A DNA stretch of 54,086 nt from Alphaproteobacteria bacterium (lineage in GTDB: Bacteria; Pseudomonadota; Alphaproteobacteria; Micavibrionales; Micavibrionaceae). Below the pieces are notes generated by a model. That model ran no database searches. It was not told where the DNA came from and saw nothing but the letters and a program-made list of their open reading frames with translations. The stretch's first letter is position 1. Each line of letters starts with the position of its first letter. Made by a program: the position numbers and the translations under genes. This document shows, piece after piece, positions 42,856 through 52,502 of the stretch. The stretch is from the NCBI GenBank assembly GCA_002401695.1, contig NVTV01000009.1, positions 1-54,086 of the forward strand, given 5' to 3'.

Positions 42856-45075
42856 GTGCAGAATACTAACCTTAAAACTTACCTGAATTCATCCGCTTTA
42901 TGCGCTCTTATGGCCGCAATTATCCCCACCAATGCCGCCTATGCCGCTGATGGGCCGGCAATGGTGTTGGAAGAAATTACCGTAACGGCCCAGAAACGCT
43001 CCCAGCGTCTGGTCGATGTACCGATTTCTGTCTCGGCCTTTGGCGATGAGGCCATCAAGGCCACGGGCGTTCAGCAGCTTTCAGAAATTTCTGACCTGAT
43101 CCCGAACCTGCATATTGATTCCGTGCGCTCGCTCAGCTCTTCTGTCACCATCCGTGGTGTTGGCGCCAGCAGCCGCAACATCGGGTTCGATGCCCGGGTG
43201 GGGGTTTATCTGGACGGGGTTTATCTTGGTCAATCTCCTGCTCTTAATCAGGATATGGTTGACATGGAACGGATTGAAGTCCTGAGGGGACCTCAAGGGG
43301 CCTTGTTTGGTAAGAACACGGTGGCCGGTGCCATCAACATGATTTCCAAAAAACCCAGTGATGAACTGGAAGGCATGGTCCGTGCGCGGGTCGGAAATTA
43401 CAATGCGACCCAATTCTCCGGCCACATTAACTTGCCTTTGACTGAAGGCGTGGCGCTGAAGGTATCGGCCAATAAAGTGGACCGGGATGGCTATAGCCTG
43501 AATCTGCTGGATAATATCCGCACCGATGACCGGGATTCTTACAGCTACCGGGCTCAACTCCGGATCGCCACCACGGACAATTTTGAAGTGCTGGCCACCG
43601 TTGATGGCCTAAGTGCCGATGAATATGTCACGTACGGCGACCCGTTGACAAACTCTTTTGGCAGTGGCCTTGATACTTCCGCCCCTAATGAGCGGGAAAC
43701 CAACTTCAACCACGTGGGTGAAGAGCAGCGCGATATTTTCGGGGTCTCTCTTGATATGACCTATAGCTTCGGCAATGATTATGCCTTGCGGTCGATCACT
43801 GCCTACCGGAAAACAGACTTCCATACCAAGTTTGACGTGGATTATGCCCCCATTGATTTCATGTATGTGGATTATACCGATAATTACAAACAGATCACCG
43901 AGGAAGTGCAGTTGATTTCCCCGGAAGGTGACGCGTTGGAATATATCATCGGCCTGTATTTCTTTAAACAGGAAGGCAAGACTAACCGTCTGGCCATTGC
44001 CGGTGAACAAGGCTATCTGCTGGGTCTTGCTTCGGGCGATACCATTTCAAATGCTGGTGAAGTTATTTCCAAAAGCTTCGCGCTCTTTTCCAACTTTACC
44101 TATGACATCACCGATAGAATTGAACTTGGTGTTGGCTTCCGCTGGTCATCGGAAAAGAAAGATGTGGACTGGACCCTTGATGGATCACAATCCGGGCCTC
44201 TCGGTATTGCCAGTGGTCACTTTGTCCATGACAGAACCGATAACAACTTTGCCCCGAGCCTGAGCCTGAATTATGCCATTACGGATCAGATCACGTCTTA
44301 CCTTCGCTATGCTGAAGGCTATAAAAGTGGTGGTTATAATCTGGATTATATTACTTTAACGCCCGATGCGGAGAATACCGAATTTGGCAAAGAAACCGTG
44401 GTAAACTATGAGGCTGGGATCAAAGGCAGCCTGATGGAAAATCGTATGACCTTCGCCCTGTCAGCGTTCCTGACCGAATATAAGGAATATCAGGTCAATC
44501 AGCTTCGTGAACTGAGCGGCGGGCGGTCAACCTTTGTCATTTCCAATGCTGGCAAGGTCCGGACCAAGGGCATCGAGCTGGAAACCACGGTTTATGTCAC
44601 CGATGGCTTAAAGGTCAGCGGCAGCCTGGGTATTCTGGATGCAATATTCACCGATTTCCCTGGGGGCGGTACTGGCGGCGCCGATGTTTCCGGCAACGAC
44701 CTGCCCAATGCATCTAAATTCCAGGGTTCGGTCGCGGCGGATTATTATCGGTTTCTGGGCGGCTCCATGGGCCTGGCGATCAAGGCTCATCTTGATTACA
44801 GTCACCGGTCCGGGGCTTTTACCACGGTTAATAATGTCAAGAGCTATAGCTTCGGTTCGGGCAGTGTTCCTTACGGCTATGTACCCGCTTATGATCTCAT
44901 GAATGCCCGTCTGACGTTGCTTTCTGAAGATCAGGGATGGGAAGTCTCCCTCTGGGCCAGAAACCTGTTGGATAATAATTATATCAACAGATCGAGCCGG
45001 GACTTTTTCAACACCTACCTCGAGACCCGAGGGGCGCCCAGAACATACGGCGCAGAGGTGTCTTATACATTCTAA
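42856..45075 (+). CDS. TonB-dependent outer-membrane receptor 3
   Basis: A 739-residue receptor with signal peptide (to AYAA), box LEEITVTAQKRSQ, plug motif IEVLRGPQGALFG and a barrel ending in SYTF. The GTG start at 42856 follows GAGGGAGGA; a GTG eight codons earlier would include that site. It is visibly richer in G+C than receptors 1 and 2 and has no ACTAAC-type operator upstream, so it belongs to another regulon. A strong terminator follows. The downstream amidase and CoA ligase genes suggest an aromatic or amide substrate. Confidence 0.95.
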   Translation: MQNTNLKTYLNSSALCALMAAIIPTNAAYAADGPAMVLEEITVTAQKRSQRLVDVPISVSAFGDEAIKATGVQQLSEISDLIPNLHIDSVRSLSSSVTIRGVGASSRNIGFDARVGVYLDGVYLGQSPALNQDMVDMERIEVLRGPQGALFGKNTVAGAINMISKKPSDELEGMVRARVGNYNATQFSGHINLPLTEGVALKVSANKVDRDGYSLNLLDNIRTDDRDSYSYRAQLRIATTDNFEVLATVDGLSADEYVTYGDPLTNSFGSGLDTSAPNERETNFNHVGEEQRDIFGVSLDMTYSFGNDYALRSITAYRKTDFHTKFDVDYAPIDFMYVDYTDNYKQITEEVQLISPEGDALEYIIGLYFFKQEGKTNRLAIAGEQGYLLGLASGDTISNAGEVISKSFALFSNFTYDITDRIELGVGFRWSSEKKDVDWTLDGSQSGPLGIASGHFVHDRTDNNFAPSLSLNYAITDQITSYLRYAEGYKSGGYNLDYITLTPDAENTEFGKETVVNYEAGIKGSLMENRMTFALSAFLTEYKEYQVNQLRELSGGRSTFVISNAGKVRTKGIELETTVYVTDGLKVSGSLGILDAIFTDFPGGGTGGADVSGNDLPNASKFQGSVAADYYRFLGGSMGLAIKAHLDYSHRSGAFTTVNNVKSYSFGSGSVPYGYVPAYDLMNARLTLLSEDQGWEVSLWARNLLDNNYINRSSRDFFNTYLETRGAPRTYGAEVSYTF

Positions 45076-45082
45076 GGAATGG

Positions 45083-45117
45083 GGGGCTGCAGTCATCAGG
45101 ACTGCAGCCCCTTTATT
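45083..45117 (+). terminator. Strong intrinsic terminator after TonB receptor 3
   Basis: GGGGCTGCAGTC, five-base loop, GACTGCAGCCCC: a perfect 12-base stem followed by TTTATTTATT, eight bases after the receptor stop. Confidence 0.92.
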
Positions 45118-45148
45118 TATTGAACACAATAAAGGGAGAATTAAAAAA

Positions 45149-46642
45149 ATGGATAGACGAAAATTTATGGGTGCCACGGCATCCTCTGTGGCCCTGATGA
45201 GCCTGAGTTCCCGGACCGCGTTCGCCGCTGGGTCCACTAAGGCCAGCGATGATTTTGTTAAGCTGGACGCCCTGGCCCAGGCTGAACTGGTCCGCAAGAA
45301 AGAAGTCTCGCCCGGTGAGCTGATTGAGGCCGCAATTGCCCGCATTGAGAAAACCAATCCGGAAATTAATGCCATCACCCATAAATCCTTTGATATGGCC
45401 CGGGATAAGGCTAAAAATTTCACCGGCGGTGACGGTGTTTTTGCCGGGGTTCCCTATGTCTTCAAAGGTTTGAGCCAATATAAAGGCCTGCCAGCAACAA
45501 GGTCATCCCGTTTTCTGGCCACTAATATTGCCAAAACCCAGACCGCTTATGAAGACGCCCTGGATAACAGTGGCGCCATTCTCATGGGCATCTCCAATAC
45601 GCCCGAGTTTGGTCTATTGGCAACCACTGAATCCAGCCTCTATGGGGCGGCGAAAAACCCCTGGGACCTGACGCGCTCCACCGCCGGGTCCAGCGGCGGC
45701 ACCGGGGCTGCCGTGGCCGCGGGCATGGTTCCCATTGGCACCGCCAGCGATGGCGGCGGGTCGATCCGCATGCCGGCGACCCATTGTGGCCTGCTCGGCC
45801 TGAAGCCCAGTCGCGGCAGAAGCATCGGTAATGATGGTAGTTTCCTGACTAATCGCGGTTGCATCAGCCGGTCCGTCCGGGATACTGCGGCTTATCTGGC
45901 AATCACAGAAAATCAGAGGCCTGTCGGAATGCCTAAAATTGGCATGATCTCGACCCCGCTGAAGAAACGCCTGAAAGTGGCCATGAGCACTAAGGGGCAT
46001 TTGAATAATGATCCCCATCCCCATGTGGCAGAAGCCACCCTTGCGACGGCGAAATTGATGGCCAGTCTTGGCCATGAGGTGGTAGAGAGGCATTTTGACG
46101 TCAATGGCGACGAATTTATGCATCACTTCATGACCCTCTGGTCACTGGGGGCCTATCATATGACCGTTCTGGCCCGTAAGAAATTTGGCAAAGAGCCCGA
46201 TGAAAGCAGTTTCGAGCCCTGGACATTGGGCCTGGCCAGAATGCATAAGGAAGAACGGGATTATATGTCCGTAGAGGCCGCCTATGCCTATTTCCGGGTT
46301 GTTAGCCATAATTATGGAAGATTCATGCAGGAGTTTGATCTTTACCTGACCCCGGTTCTGGATCAGCCGCCGATCAAGCTGGGCATGCAGTCCCCAGACG
46401 TTGACTATGATCTGGTGATGGAACGGATTTTGCCCTATGTCAGCTATACCCCCCTGGCCAATGCCACCGGGGCCCCGTCCATCTCTGTTCCGCTGCACTG
46501 GAGTAAGAACAACCTGCCTGTGGGCAGTCTGTTTACCTCCGGATTTGGCAAGGAAGCCCTGTTGCTCCAGCTAGCCTATGAGCTGGAACAGGCACAGCCC
46601 TGGGCCGACAAATGGGCGCCCTATTCGTCAGCTCATATGTAA
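45149..46642 (+). CDS. Tat-exported amidase (amidase signature family)
   Basis: A 497-residue amidase with twin-arginine-type leader (MDRRKFMGA, hydrophobic stretch, AFAAG). The Ser-cisSer-Lys triad is visible: K106 in VPYVFKG, S181 in AGSSGGTG and S205 in [10 protein letters not shown]. It hydrolyses a linear or cyclic amide; secreted relatives include 6-aminohexanoate-cyclic-dimer-hydrolase-like enzymes. It follows the receptor terminator, so it needs its own promoter, possibly in the short 45112-45148 gap or through read-through. Substrate open. Confidence 0.92.
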   Translation: MDRRKFMGATASSVALMSLSSRTAFAAGSTKASDDFVKLDALAQAELVRKKEVSPGELIEAAIARIEKTNPEINAITHKSFDMARDKAKNFTGGDGVFAGVPYVFKGLSQYKGLPATRSSRFLATNIAKTQTAYEDALDNSGAILMGISNTPEFGLLATTESSLYGAAKNPWDLTRSTAGSSGGTGAAVAAGMVPIGTASDGGGSIRMPATHCGLLGLKPSRGRSIGNDGSFLTNRGCISRSVRDTAAYLAITENQRPVGMPKIGMISTPLKKRLKVAMSTKGHLNNDPHPHVAEATLATAKLMASLGHEVVERHFDVNGDEFMHHFMTLWSLGAYHMTVLARKKFGKEPDESSFEPWTLGLARMHKEERDYMSVEAAYAYFRVVSHNYGRFMQEFDLYLTPVLDQPPIKLGMQSPDVDYDLVMERILPYVSYTPLANATGAPSISVPLHWSKNNLPVGSLFTSGFGKEALLLQLAYELEQAQPWADKWAPYSSAHM

Positions 46643-46668
46643 TACCATTGGTATAAGGCGACAAGAAC

Positions 46669-46737
46669 ATGTTTAGGGGGTTATGTCTTCATATTTCAAC
46701 GGTTCCCCAACCATAATGAAGACTTCCCCCTAGACAT
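46669..46737. repeat. Long interrupted inverted repeat between amidase and AraC genes
   Basis: ATGTTTAGGGGG and GTCTTCAT on the left pair with ATGAAGAC and CCCCCTAGACAT on the right around a 23-base loop, with a small internal bulge. No T-run follows, so it may be a processing or regulatory structure, or a remnant of a small mobile repeat. Confidence 0.5.
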
Positions 46738-46853
46738 ACCCTGGATTTTATGTATTCTAAAACATACGTATGAATAACATGGGAAAGGCCGGAGTTTGGG
46801 ACCTGAAAGTAACCGCCTATAGGGTGTAGTGTCCTTTGCTTCACAGACGAAAT

Positions 46854-47900
46854 ATGGATATTCACACACAGGCCCATAAAGACCTGAGCGGCGGGCATCT
46901 GCATACCCGGAAGAATAATTTTGCCAGCTTGAGAGAGTCTCTGACCCAGAATTTTGGTCATTGCATCAAGCAGGTGGAATTAATGGGCCAGGATTATGTC
47001 CGGCTTGCCCTGAAACCCCCCGTCGCCGAGGGCTATGTTGATTTCATTGAGTTCGCACCAGATTTTATTGCGGTTATTTCTAATATCTGTTTTTACGATG
47101 ACATGGTGCTGAACTATCAGGGGGAAGACTGGATCAGGTTTAACTTTAAACTGAGCGGCGGGATGTCGCTGGGTTTTGATGGCCAAAATGACCTGGATAT
47201 TGAGGAAAGGTCCTCTCATATTTTTATTCAGCCAAAAGGGCTCATCCAAACCGACACCTATCACAAAAACACCCCGTCACAATGGGTCTCTATCCTGTGT
47301 AAAAGGGAAAGACTGGTTGATAACCTGGGCTTTAACCCGGAACAGTTCCCCGCTAAAATGGACGATTTCCTCAGTTGTGGTAAAGGGGACTTGTTTTTCG
47401 CCAAGCAGAAGCTGAATTTTTCCACTGAAAAGCTGGTCATGAGTCTGATGAACAGCCCCCAGAATCTCCTGCTGCGGCCGTTATACCTGAAGGCCAAGAT
47501 TTATGAGCTGCTCTATGAGTATCTGGATGGTATGTATTGCGCGGACGAAACCCAACCCACGGCTCTGGGCCTTTCCCAGAAAGATATCAATAAATTGGAT
47601 GAGGCCCGCTACCTTTTGGAGAATGACCTGCTGGCCACCTTTAATATGAAGGACCTTTCTCGCAAGGTCGGGCTGAATCGTAATAAATTATCTTACGGCT
47701 TCCGGGATCATTTTGGTATAACCATCTTTGACTTCTGCAAGGAAAGCCGCCTGAAAAAGGCCTGTGAGCTTTTGAGAACAACGGATAAGTCGGTTATCGA
47801 GATCGCTTATGAAGTGGGCTATAGCCATCCGGGAAGTTTTTCCTCTGCCTTTAAAAGCCATTATGGCGCCACCCCGCGTTTTTTCCGTAATAATGTCTGA
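46854..47900 (+). CDS. AraC family transcriptional regulator
   Basis: A 348-residue regulator. The C-terminal 100 residues hold two helix-turn-helix units (FNMKDLSRKVGLNRNKLSYGF and SVIEIAYEVGYSHPGSFSSAF). The N-terminal 230 residues resemble the ligand domains of PirA/PchR-like AraC proteins, without clear identity. The ATG at 46854 is preferred to a TTG six codons before it; neither has a strong ribosome site. It may control the CoA ligases downstream or the receptor-amidase pair upstream; a repeated motif at 50414 and 52353 is a possible target. Confidence 0.9.
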   Translation: MDIHTQAHKDLSGGHLHTRKNNFASLRESLTQNFGHCIKQVELMGQDYVRLALKPPVAEGYVDFIEFAPDFIAVISNICFYDDMVLNYQGEDWIRFNFKLSGGMSLGFDGQNDLDIEERSSHIFIQPKGLIQTDTYHKNTPSQWVSILCKRERLVDNLGFNPEQFPAKMDDFLSCGKGDLFFAKQKLNFSTEKLVMSLMNSPQNLLLRPLYLKAKIYELLYEYLDGMYCADETQPTALGLSQKDINKLDEARYLLENDLLATFNMKDLSRKVGLNRNKLSYGFRDHFGITIFDFCKESRLKKACELLRTTDKSVIEIAYEVGYSHPGSFSSAFKSHYGATPRFFRNNV

Positions 47901-48014
47901 AATAATCAACATTTCATGATGTTTTCTTAGATTTAAGTGATTGCCTCCTAAGTCGGACTTCAGGGTTCCTTTTATAGTTATCTTCTATTGATAATATTAA
48001 AGAGGGTTTCCACC

Positions 48015-49643
48015 ATGAACGGGTTAATGCAGAAATTTCCACTTAATCTGGCTTATATTCTGGAGCATGCCGCACGGTTTCACAGCCAGCAGGAAATTGT
48101 GTCCCAAACCATCGAAGGGGGGATGCACCGTTACACCTATGCGGACGCATTGGTGCGGACCAAGAAGTTGGCTAATTTTCTCAAGGATTACGGGCTGGAA
48201 CAGGGGGACCGGGTGGCGACGCTGGCCTGGAATGGTTACCGGCATCTGGAGTCATGGTTTGCCATATCGGGCTATGGCGCCATCTGCACAACGGTCAATC
48301 CCAGGTTATTCCCGGAACAGATCAGCTATATTCTGACCCATTCGAAAAGCCGTATTCTGCTTGTGGATATAACCTTTGTGCCCCTGCTTGAAAAAATTCA
48401 GCATGAGCTTGTTCATCTGGAACAGGTCATCATCCTGACCGACAGGGAGCATATGCCGGATCACACCATCGACGGGGCACTTTGTTATGAGGATGTGCTT
48501 GCCGCCACGGAGGAGGACGCGTTCGACTGGCCGGTTCTGGACGAAGAAACCGGGGCCTCCCTCTGTTACACCTCAGGCACAACCGGCGATCCCAAGGGAG
48601 TGATGTATACCCATCGCTCCAATCTGTTGATGTCGGCCATGACCATCGGACCGGATGTATTTAATCTCTCCAGTATGACCACAATGTTGGTGGTGGTGCC
48701 CATGTTCCATGCCAATGCCTGGGGCGTGGTCTATGCCGGGCCTATGGTTGGGGCGAAACTGGTCTTGCCCGGCCCCCACCTTGACGGCAAGAGCATCTAT
48801 GAGATTATCGAGCGTGAAGAGATCACCAGCTCGCTGGCCGTGCCAACGGTCTGGACCGGGCTGCTGGAATACCTGCAGAAAAACCACTTGACCCTGCCTC
48901 TGATGAAGGAGGTTATTATCGGGGGTTCTGCCGTGTCAAAATCCATGGTCAAAGCCTTTCAGCAGGATTACGGCATTGAGGTTATTCATGGCTGGGGCAT
49001 GACGGAACTTAACCCCCTGGGCACGGCAAACCGGCCCATAGCCGCCCAGCGCCACTTCACAGAAGAAGAAAGGCTGGACTATAGCCTGAAACAGGGGCGG
49101 CCGTTGTTTGGAGTCGAAATGTGCATTCAGGATGATGAGGGCAGGCATCTGCCCCATGATGGCAAGAGCGCGGGCCGGCTGATGGTCCGGGGGCCGTGGG
49201 TGGTGGCGAAATATTACCGCCAGGAAACAGAGATCCTTGATCAGGACGGCTGGTTCGATACGGGCGATATTGCGACCCTGGATGACTATGGTTTCATGCA
49301 GATCACTGACCGGGCCAAGGATATTATCAAATCTGGCGGCGAATGGATCTCGTCCATAGACCTGGAAAATTCTGCTATGTCTCATCCCCGAATTCAGCTG
49401 GCTGCTATCATTGGCATTCCCCATCCCAAATGGGAAGAGCGTCCGCTATTGATCGTGCAGAACAATGGCGATAAAACCCCAGAAGAGGCAGAAATAATGG
49501 ACTATCTTAGCAGCAGGGTTGCCAAATGGTGGCTGCCGGACGCGATTTGTTTTGTCGACAGCATCCCTCTGGCGGCCAGTGGCAAGATTGATAAAAAAGC
49601 CCTCAGAAAGGAATTCCAGGATTTCACCCTTCCAATAATTTAA
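48015..49643 (+). CDS. Acyl-CoA synthetase (long/medium-chain or aromatic)
   Basis: A 542-residue ANL ligase with [44 protein letters not shown] and the C-terminal [12 protein letters not shown] lysine. The pattern is that of the long-chain-fatty-acid/cinnamate-type group. ATG at 48015 has GAGGG nine bases upstream; an ATG nine codons earlier lacks one. Located behind the AraC gene with 114 bases between, and followed by IS copy 3. Confidence 0.92.
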   Translation: MNGLMQKFPLNLAYILEHAARFHSQQEIVSQTIEGGMHRYTYADALVRTKKLANFLKDYGLEQGDRVATLAWNGYRHLESWFAISGYGAICTTVNPRLFPEQISYILTHSKSRILLVDITFVPLLEKIQHELVHLEQVIILTDREHMPDHTIDGALCYEDVLAATEEDAFDWPVLDEETGASLCYTSGTTGDPKGVMYTHRSNLLMSAMTIGPDVFNLSSMTTMLVVVPMFHANAWGVVYAGPMVGAKLVLPGPHLDGKSIYEIIEREEITSSLAVPTVWTGLLEYLQKNHLTLPLMKEVIIGGSAVSKSMVKAFQQDYGIEVIHGWGMTELNPLGTANRPIAAQRHFTEEERLDYSLKQGRPLFGVEMCIQDDEGRHLPHDGKSAGRLMVRGPWVVAKYYRQETEILDQDGWFDTGDIATLDDYGFMQITDRAKDIIKSGGEWISSIDLENSAMSHPRIQLAAIIGIPHPKWEERPLLIVQNNGDKTPEEAEIMDYLSSRVAKWWLPDAICFVDSIPLAASGKIDKKALRKEFQDFTLPII

Positions 49644-49684
49644 AAGAAATTAGCGGGTAATATTAGGCCATTGGGTGGTATCGG

Positions 49685-50320
49685 GGGGCTGTCACGGTAA
49701 CATTTTCGAGACGCAGAATTTTTAACTGAAGCCTAGATCAAGCAGCATTGGTCACGAGGTCCCATTCAGTCATTGCGATTGACCGTAATTGCAGTAAAAT
49801 TTATCTTAAAATGAGATGTCGTTGGGTGTTGAATAAATTGTAGATTGGGCCGTAAATTGAAAGAAAAATTTGTGCTGATTTGTGAGACTTAAATCTTTGC
49901 ATCTTTCGCTCCCGCCTTCGGATAGGAACGTGGGAACTATCCGATCTATTATTCAGTCTATTCGTTGTGCCATGCAGATGTTCTATTTCAAATTCTCTGA
50001 GCGCAGCACCCTAAGGTCTCAATTTATAGGTAATGATCTTTGTTGGCGTGATACCCTGATTTTGTAGTAATTTCCTAAGAAGTTTTAAAGCAGTCCGTTT
50101 GTTTCTGCGTTTTTCACCAAGACATCCAGAACTTCGCCTTCTCTGTCAATGCCACGTTCCGCAAGTAACTCTTAGACGTCCCGATAACTCATGGTAAATC
50201 GGAAATAGAGCCAGATAGCTTGTTTGATTATATCTGGGTGGAAGCGATGTCGATGGTATGATAATTTTTTCATGAAGACCATATATCATAGAGTTTGGAA
50301 TACGTTAATGTGACAAAGCC
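49685..50320 (-). mobile_element. Degenerate IS6-type insertion sequence, copy 3
   Basis: A 636-base remnant between GGGGCTGTCACGGTAAC and the complement of GGCTTTGTCACATTAAC (12 of 17 terminal bases agree). It lies between two CoA ligase genes. The transposase is on the minus strand and has lost its middle part. No target duplication seen. Confidence 0.75.
49738..50273 (-). pseudogene. IS6-family transposase remnant, copy 3
   Basis: The N terminus is preserved (MKKLSYHRHRFHPDII, QAIWLYFRFTMSYRDV), with a stop after it, then ELLAERGID is joined directly to REGEVLDVLV: about 65 residues including the first catalytic Asp are deleted. The later part reads SHVPIRRRERKMQRFKS and YGPIYNLFN, with TYKLRP in place of TDKLRS. 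Frameshift, stops and deletion make it inactive. Confidence 0.8.
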
Positions 50321-50413
50321 GCTCCCACTGTAATGAAGTCCTGCTGTCAAGCGACAGTCGAACTCCTCTTTGAATAAAAGCCTTTGGCAAGAATAGAGAT
50401 ATTTCTCACTGAT

Positions 50414-50434
50414 ATTACTTGCATAAAAAGACCA
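50414..50434 (+). promoter_or_regulatory. Repeated upstream motif, copy 1
   Basis: ATTACTTGCATAAA, one variable base, then AGACCA, 49 bases before the feruloyl-CoA synthetase-like gene. The same 21-base motif with one change stands before the carotenoid-oxygenase gene at 52353. A shared activator site or promoter element is likely. Confidence 0.6.
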
Positions 50435-50483
50435 TGATGGTAGGGTTTTCAGGATTTAATAATATTCTGAATAAGGATCCTGG

Positions 50484-52313
50484 ATGCAGCCCCCCTTCAA
50501 AAAAGTCAATTTCCCACCCGTAGAATTAAAGCTTTCCACCGGGGAGGGGGCCGTGATTTATCTGGAATCAGCCCTGCCTGTTCCAGATTATGAGCCTAAT
50601 CTGGCCAAAATCCTGATGGCGAAGGCCGTCCAGCAGCCGGACCGAACTTTTCTAGCCATGCGCAATAATCACGACGGATGGGACAGGATCACTTACGGCG
50701 CGTCCCGGGATCAAATGCTGGCCATTGCCCAATGGCTGCTCAACCAGAATATCGGACAGGACCGGTCAATTCTGCTGTTGTCGGGCAATAGTATTGAACA
50801 TGCCATGATCACCTTGGGCGCTCTGGTGGCCGGGGTTCCGGTATGTCCGGTCAGCAGTAATTATTCGCTGCTTAAAATATTTTCCCGTCTGGACTATGTG
50901 GCGGACCTGGTCAAGCCAGCGGTGATTTTTGCCGATGATGGGGCGGCTTATGGGCCGGCTCTGGATCATCTGGCGGGTGGAGATATCAGGATTGTCACCC
51001 GCGCAACCCCGGCTGGACAGGAAAACAGTTTTTCTTATGATGAGGTGATTGCCACGGTGGTGACGCCTGAAACGCGGCGGTCCATTGAGGATTTGGACCC
51101 GGATGCGCCTCATAAATATATGCTGACCTCCGGCTCGACGGGCCTGCCCAAGGCGGTGATCCACACCAGCCGTATGCAGGCGGCCAATGCGGCTTTCTGC
51201 AGTTCGGTTATGGCCGGTGCCACCAGCTGGGCGGCGGAGACATTGGATTGGCTGCCGTGGAGCCACGTGTCGGGGGCGCTGGTGCAGTCCTGTGTCATGC
51301 TCAATGGCGGCACGCTCTATATTGATGACGGCAAGCCAATTCCGGGGCATTTTGGCAAAAGCCTGCGCAATATCCGGGAGCTTAAGGTCACCTTTCTTAC
51401 TAACATTCCGCTGGCCTATGAGCTGCTGGCCAATGAGCTGGAACGGGACGCAGGTTTTCGGGCGGAATTTTTCTCTAACGTTCAGCATCTGGTGTACGGC
51501 GGGGCGGGCATATCTGCGGACCTTTATCGCCGTTATCAGAAGATGTCGGTGGCGGAAACCGGCAAGCGCCTGCTGTTTGGGGCCGGTTACGGGGCGACAG
51601 AAACCGCCTCCGGGGTGCTGGCAACCTATTTTGAGATCGAAGGCCCAGGCGTCGGGTTGCCCCAACCCGGGATACTGTTGAAACTTGTTCCGGTTTATAA
51701 TGGTTTTGAGCTCAGGGTGGCGGGGGATACCCTGACGCCCGGCTATTACAAGCGCCCTGACCTCAATGAGACCCTGCTGGATGAAGAGGGCTATTATGCC
51801 ATGGGCGATGTGGTCGACTGGGTTGAGCCGGGCGTGCCGGAACGGGGGCTTAAGTTCATTGGTCGTCTGAGTGATGAGTTCAAACTGGCGTCGGGGACCT
51901 GGGTCAATGCTTACGACCTGAAGGAAAAACTACGACCGGAAATTGGCGCATTGGTGGCCGACTTCGTACTGTGCGGGGTGAACCGGGCATCGTCGGCGAT
52001 TCTCGCCTGGCCGAACCTTGCAGCTTGTCGGGCTGTGGTTGGCGGTTCTGATCTGCCGGACGGCGAGATCCTCGCCCACCCAAAAGTCCGGGCGAATATC
52101 CAGGCGGCCCTCAGCCGTCATAATCAGGCCAATCCCACGGGAAGTTTCCGAATTTCGGCCTTTAAATTCCTGATGGTGCCGCCCGACCTGACCAGGGGTG
52201 AGGTCACGGATAAGGGGACAATTAACGCGGTTGCAGTTTTGGCAAACCGGCCGGATGATGTTCAGTCTCTCTATAGCAGGCCCGAGGATGACGGGGTAAT
52301 CCAATCTCCCTGA
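50484..52313 (+). CDS. Feruloyl-CoA synthetase-like ligase
   Basis: A 609-residue ANL ligase of the feruloyl-CoA synthetase type, told from ordinary acyl-CoA ligases by length, the N-terminal FPPVELKLSTGEG lead, ILLLSGNSIEHAM, the phosphate loop LTSGSTGLPKAV, DWLPWSHVSG and GAGYGATETA. It would activate ferulate or another hydroxycinnamate, or a related acid, with CoA. ATG start has AAGGATCC upstream. The gene is G+C-rich. Together with the lignostilbene-dioxygenase-type carotenoid-oxygenase gene behind it, it suggests phenylpropanoid catabolism. Confidence 0.88.
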   Translation: MQPPFKKVNFPPVELKLSTGEGAVIYLESALPVPDYEPNLAKILMAKAVQQPDRTFLAMRNNHDGWDRITYGASRDQMLAIAQWLLNQNIGQDRSILLLSGNSIEHAMITLGALVAGVPVCPVSSNYSLLKIFSRLDYVADLVKPAVIFADDGAAYGPALDHLAGGDIRIVTRATPAGQENSFSYDEVIATVVTPETRRSIEDLDPDAPHKYMLTSGSTGLPKAVIHTSRMQAANAAFCSSVMAGATSWAAETLDWLPWSHVSGALVQSCVMLNGGTLYIDDGKPIPGHFGKSLRNIRELKVTFLTNIPLAYELLANELERDAGFRAEFFSNVQHLVYGGAGISADLYRRYQKMSVAETGKRLLFGAGYGATETASGVLATYFEIEGPGVGLPQPGILLKLVPVYNGFELRVAGDTLTPGYYKRPDLNETLLDEEGYYAMGDVVDWVEPGVPERGLKFIGRLSDEFKLASGTWVNAYDLKEKLRPEIGALVADFVLCGVNRASSAILAWPNLAACRAVVGGSDLPDGEILAHPKVRANIQAALSRHNQANPTGSFRISAFKFLMVPPDLTRGEVTDKGTINAVAVLANRPDDVQSLYSRPEDDGVIQSP

Positions 52314-52352
52314 GAACCAGGTTTTTTACCGTACAGTTTAGATATTAAATTT

Positions 52353-52373
52353 ATTACTTGCATAAACAGACCA
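52353..52373 (+). promoter_or_regulatory. Repeated upstream motif, copy 2
   Basis: ATTACTTGCATAAAC then AGACCA; 20 of 21 bases match the copy at 50414. It lies 150 bases before the carotenoid-oxygenase start, so both genes are probably controlled together. Confidence 0.6.
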
Positions 52374-52464
52374 ACATAAATATAACCAGAGTCGAAAGAT
52401 CGGGAGGCACGTGTTGCGGCTGATGCCGTCAGTTCTCTGCTTCCAAGGTCAAGTGAATTTGAAC

Positions 52465-52484
52465 GGTGGGAGAAATCTCCCACC
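52465..52484. promoter_or_regulatory. Perfect 20-base palindrome just before the carotenoid-oxygenase gene
   Basis: GGTGGGAGA, AA, TCTCCCACC: nine-base arms with two central bases. It ends 18 bases before the chosen ATG, next to the ribosome site. It may be an operator, or an RNA stem that limits translation. Confidence 0.6.
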
Positions 52485-52502
52485 ATGAAATGGAGAGTTG
52501 GA

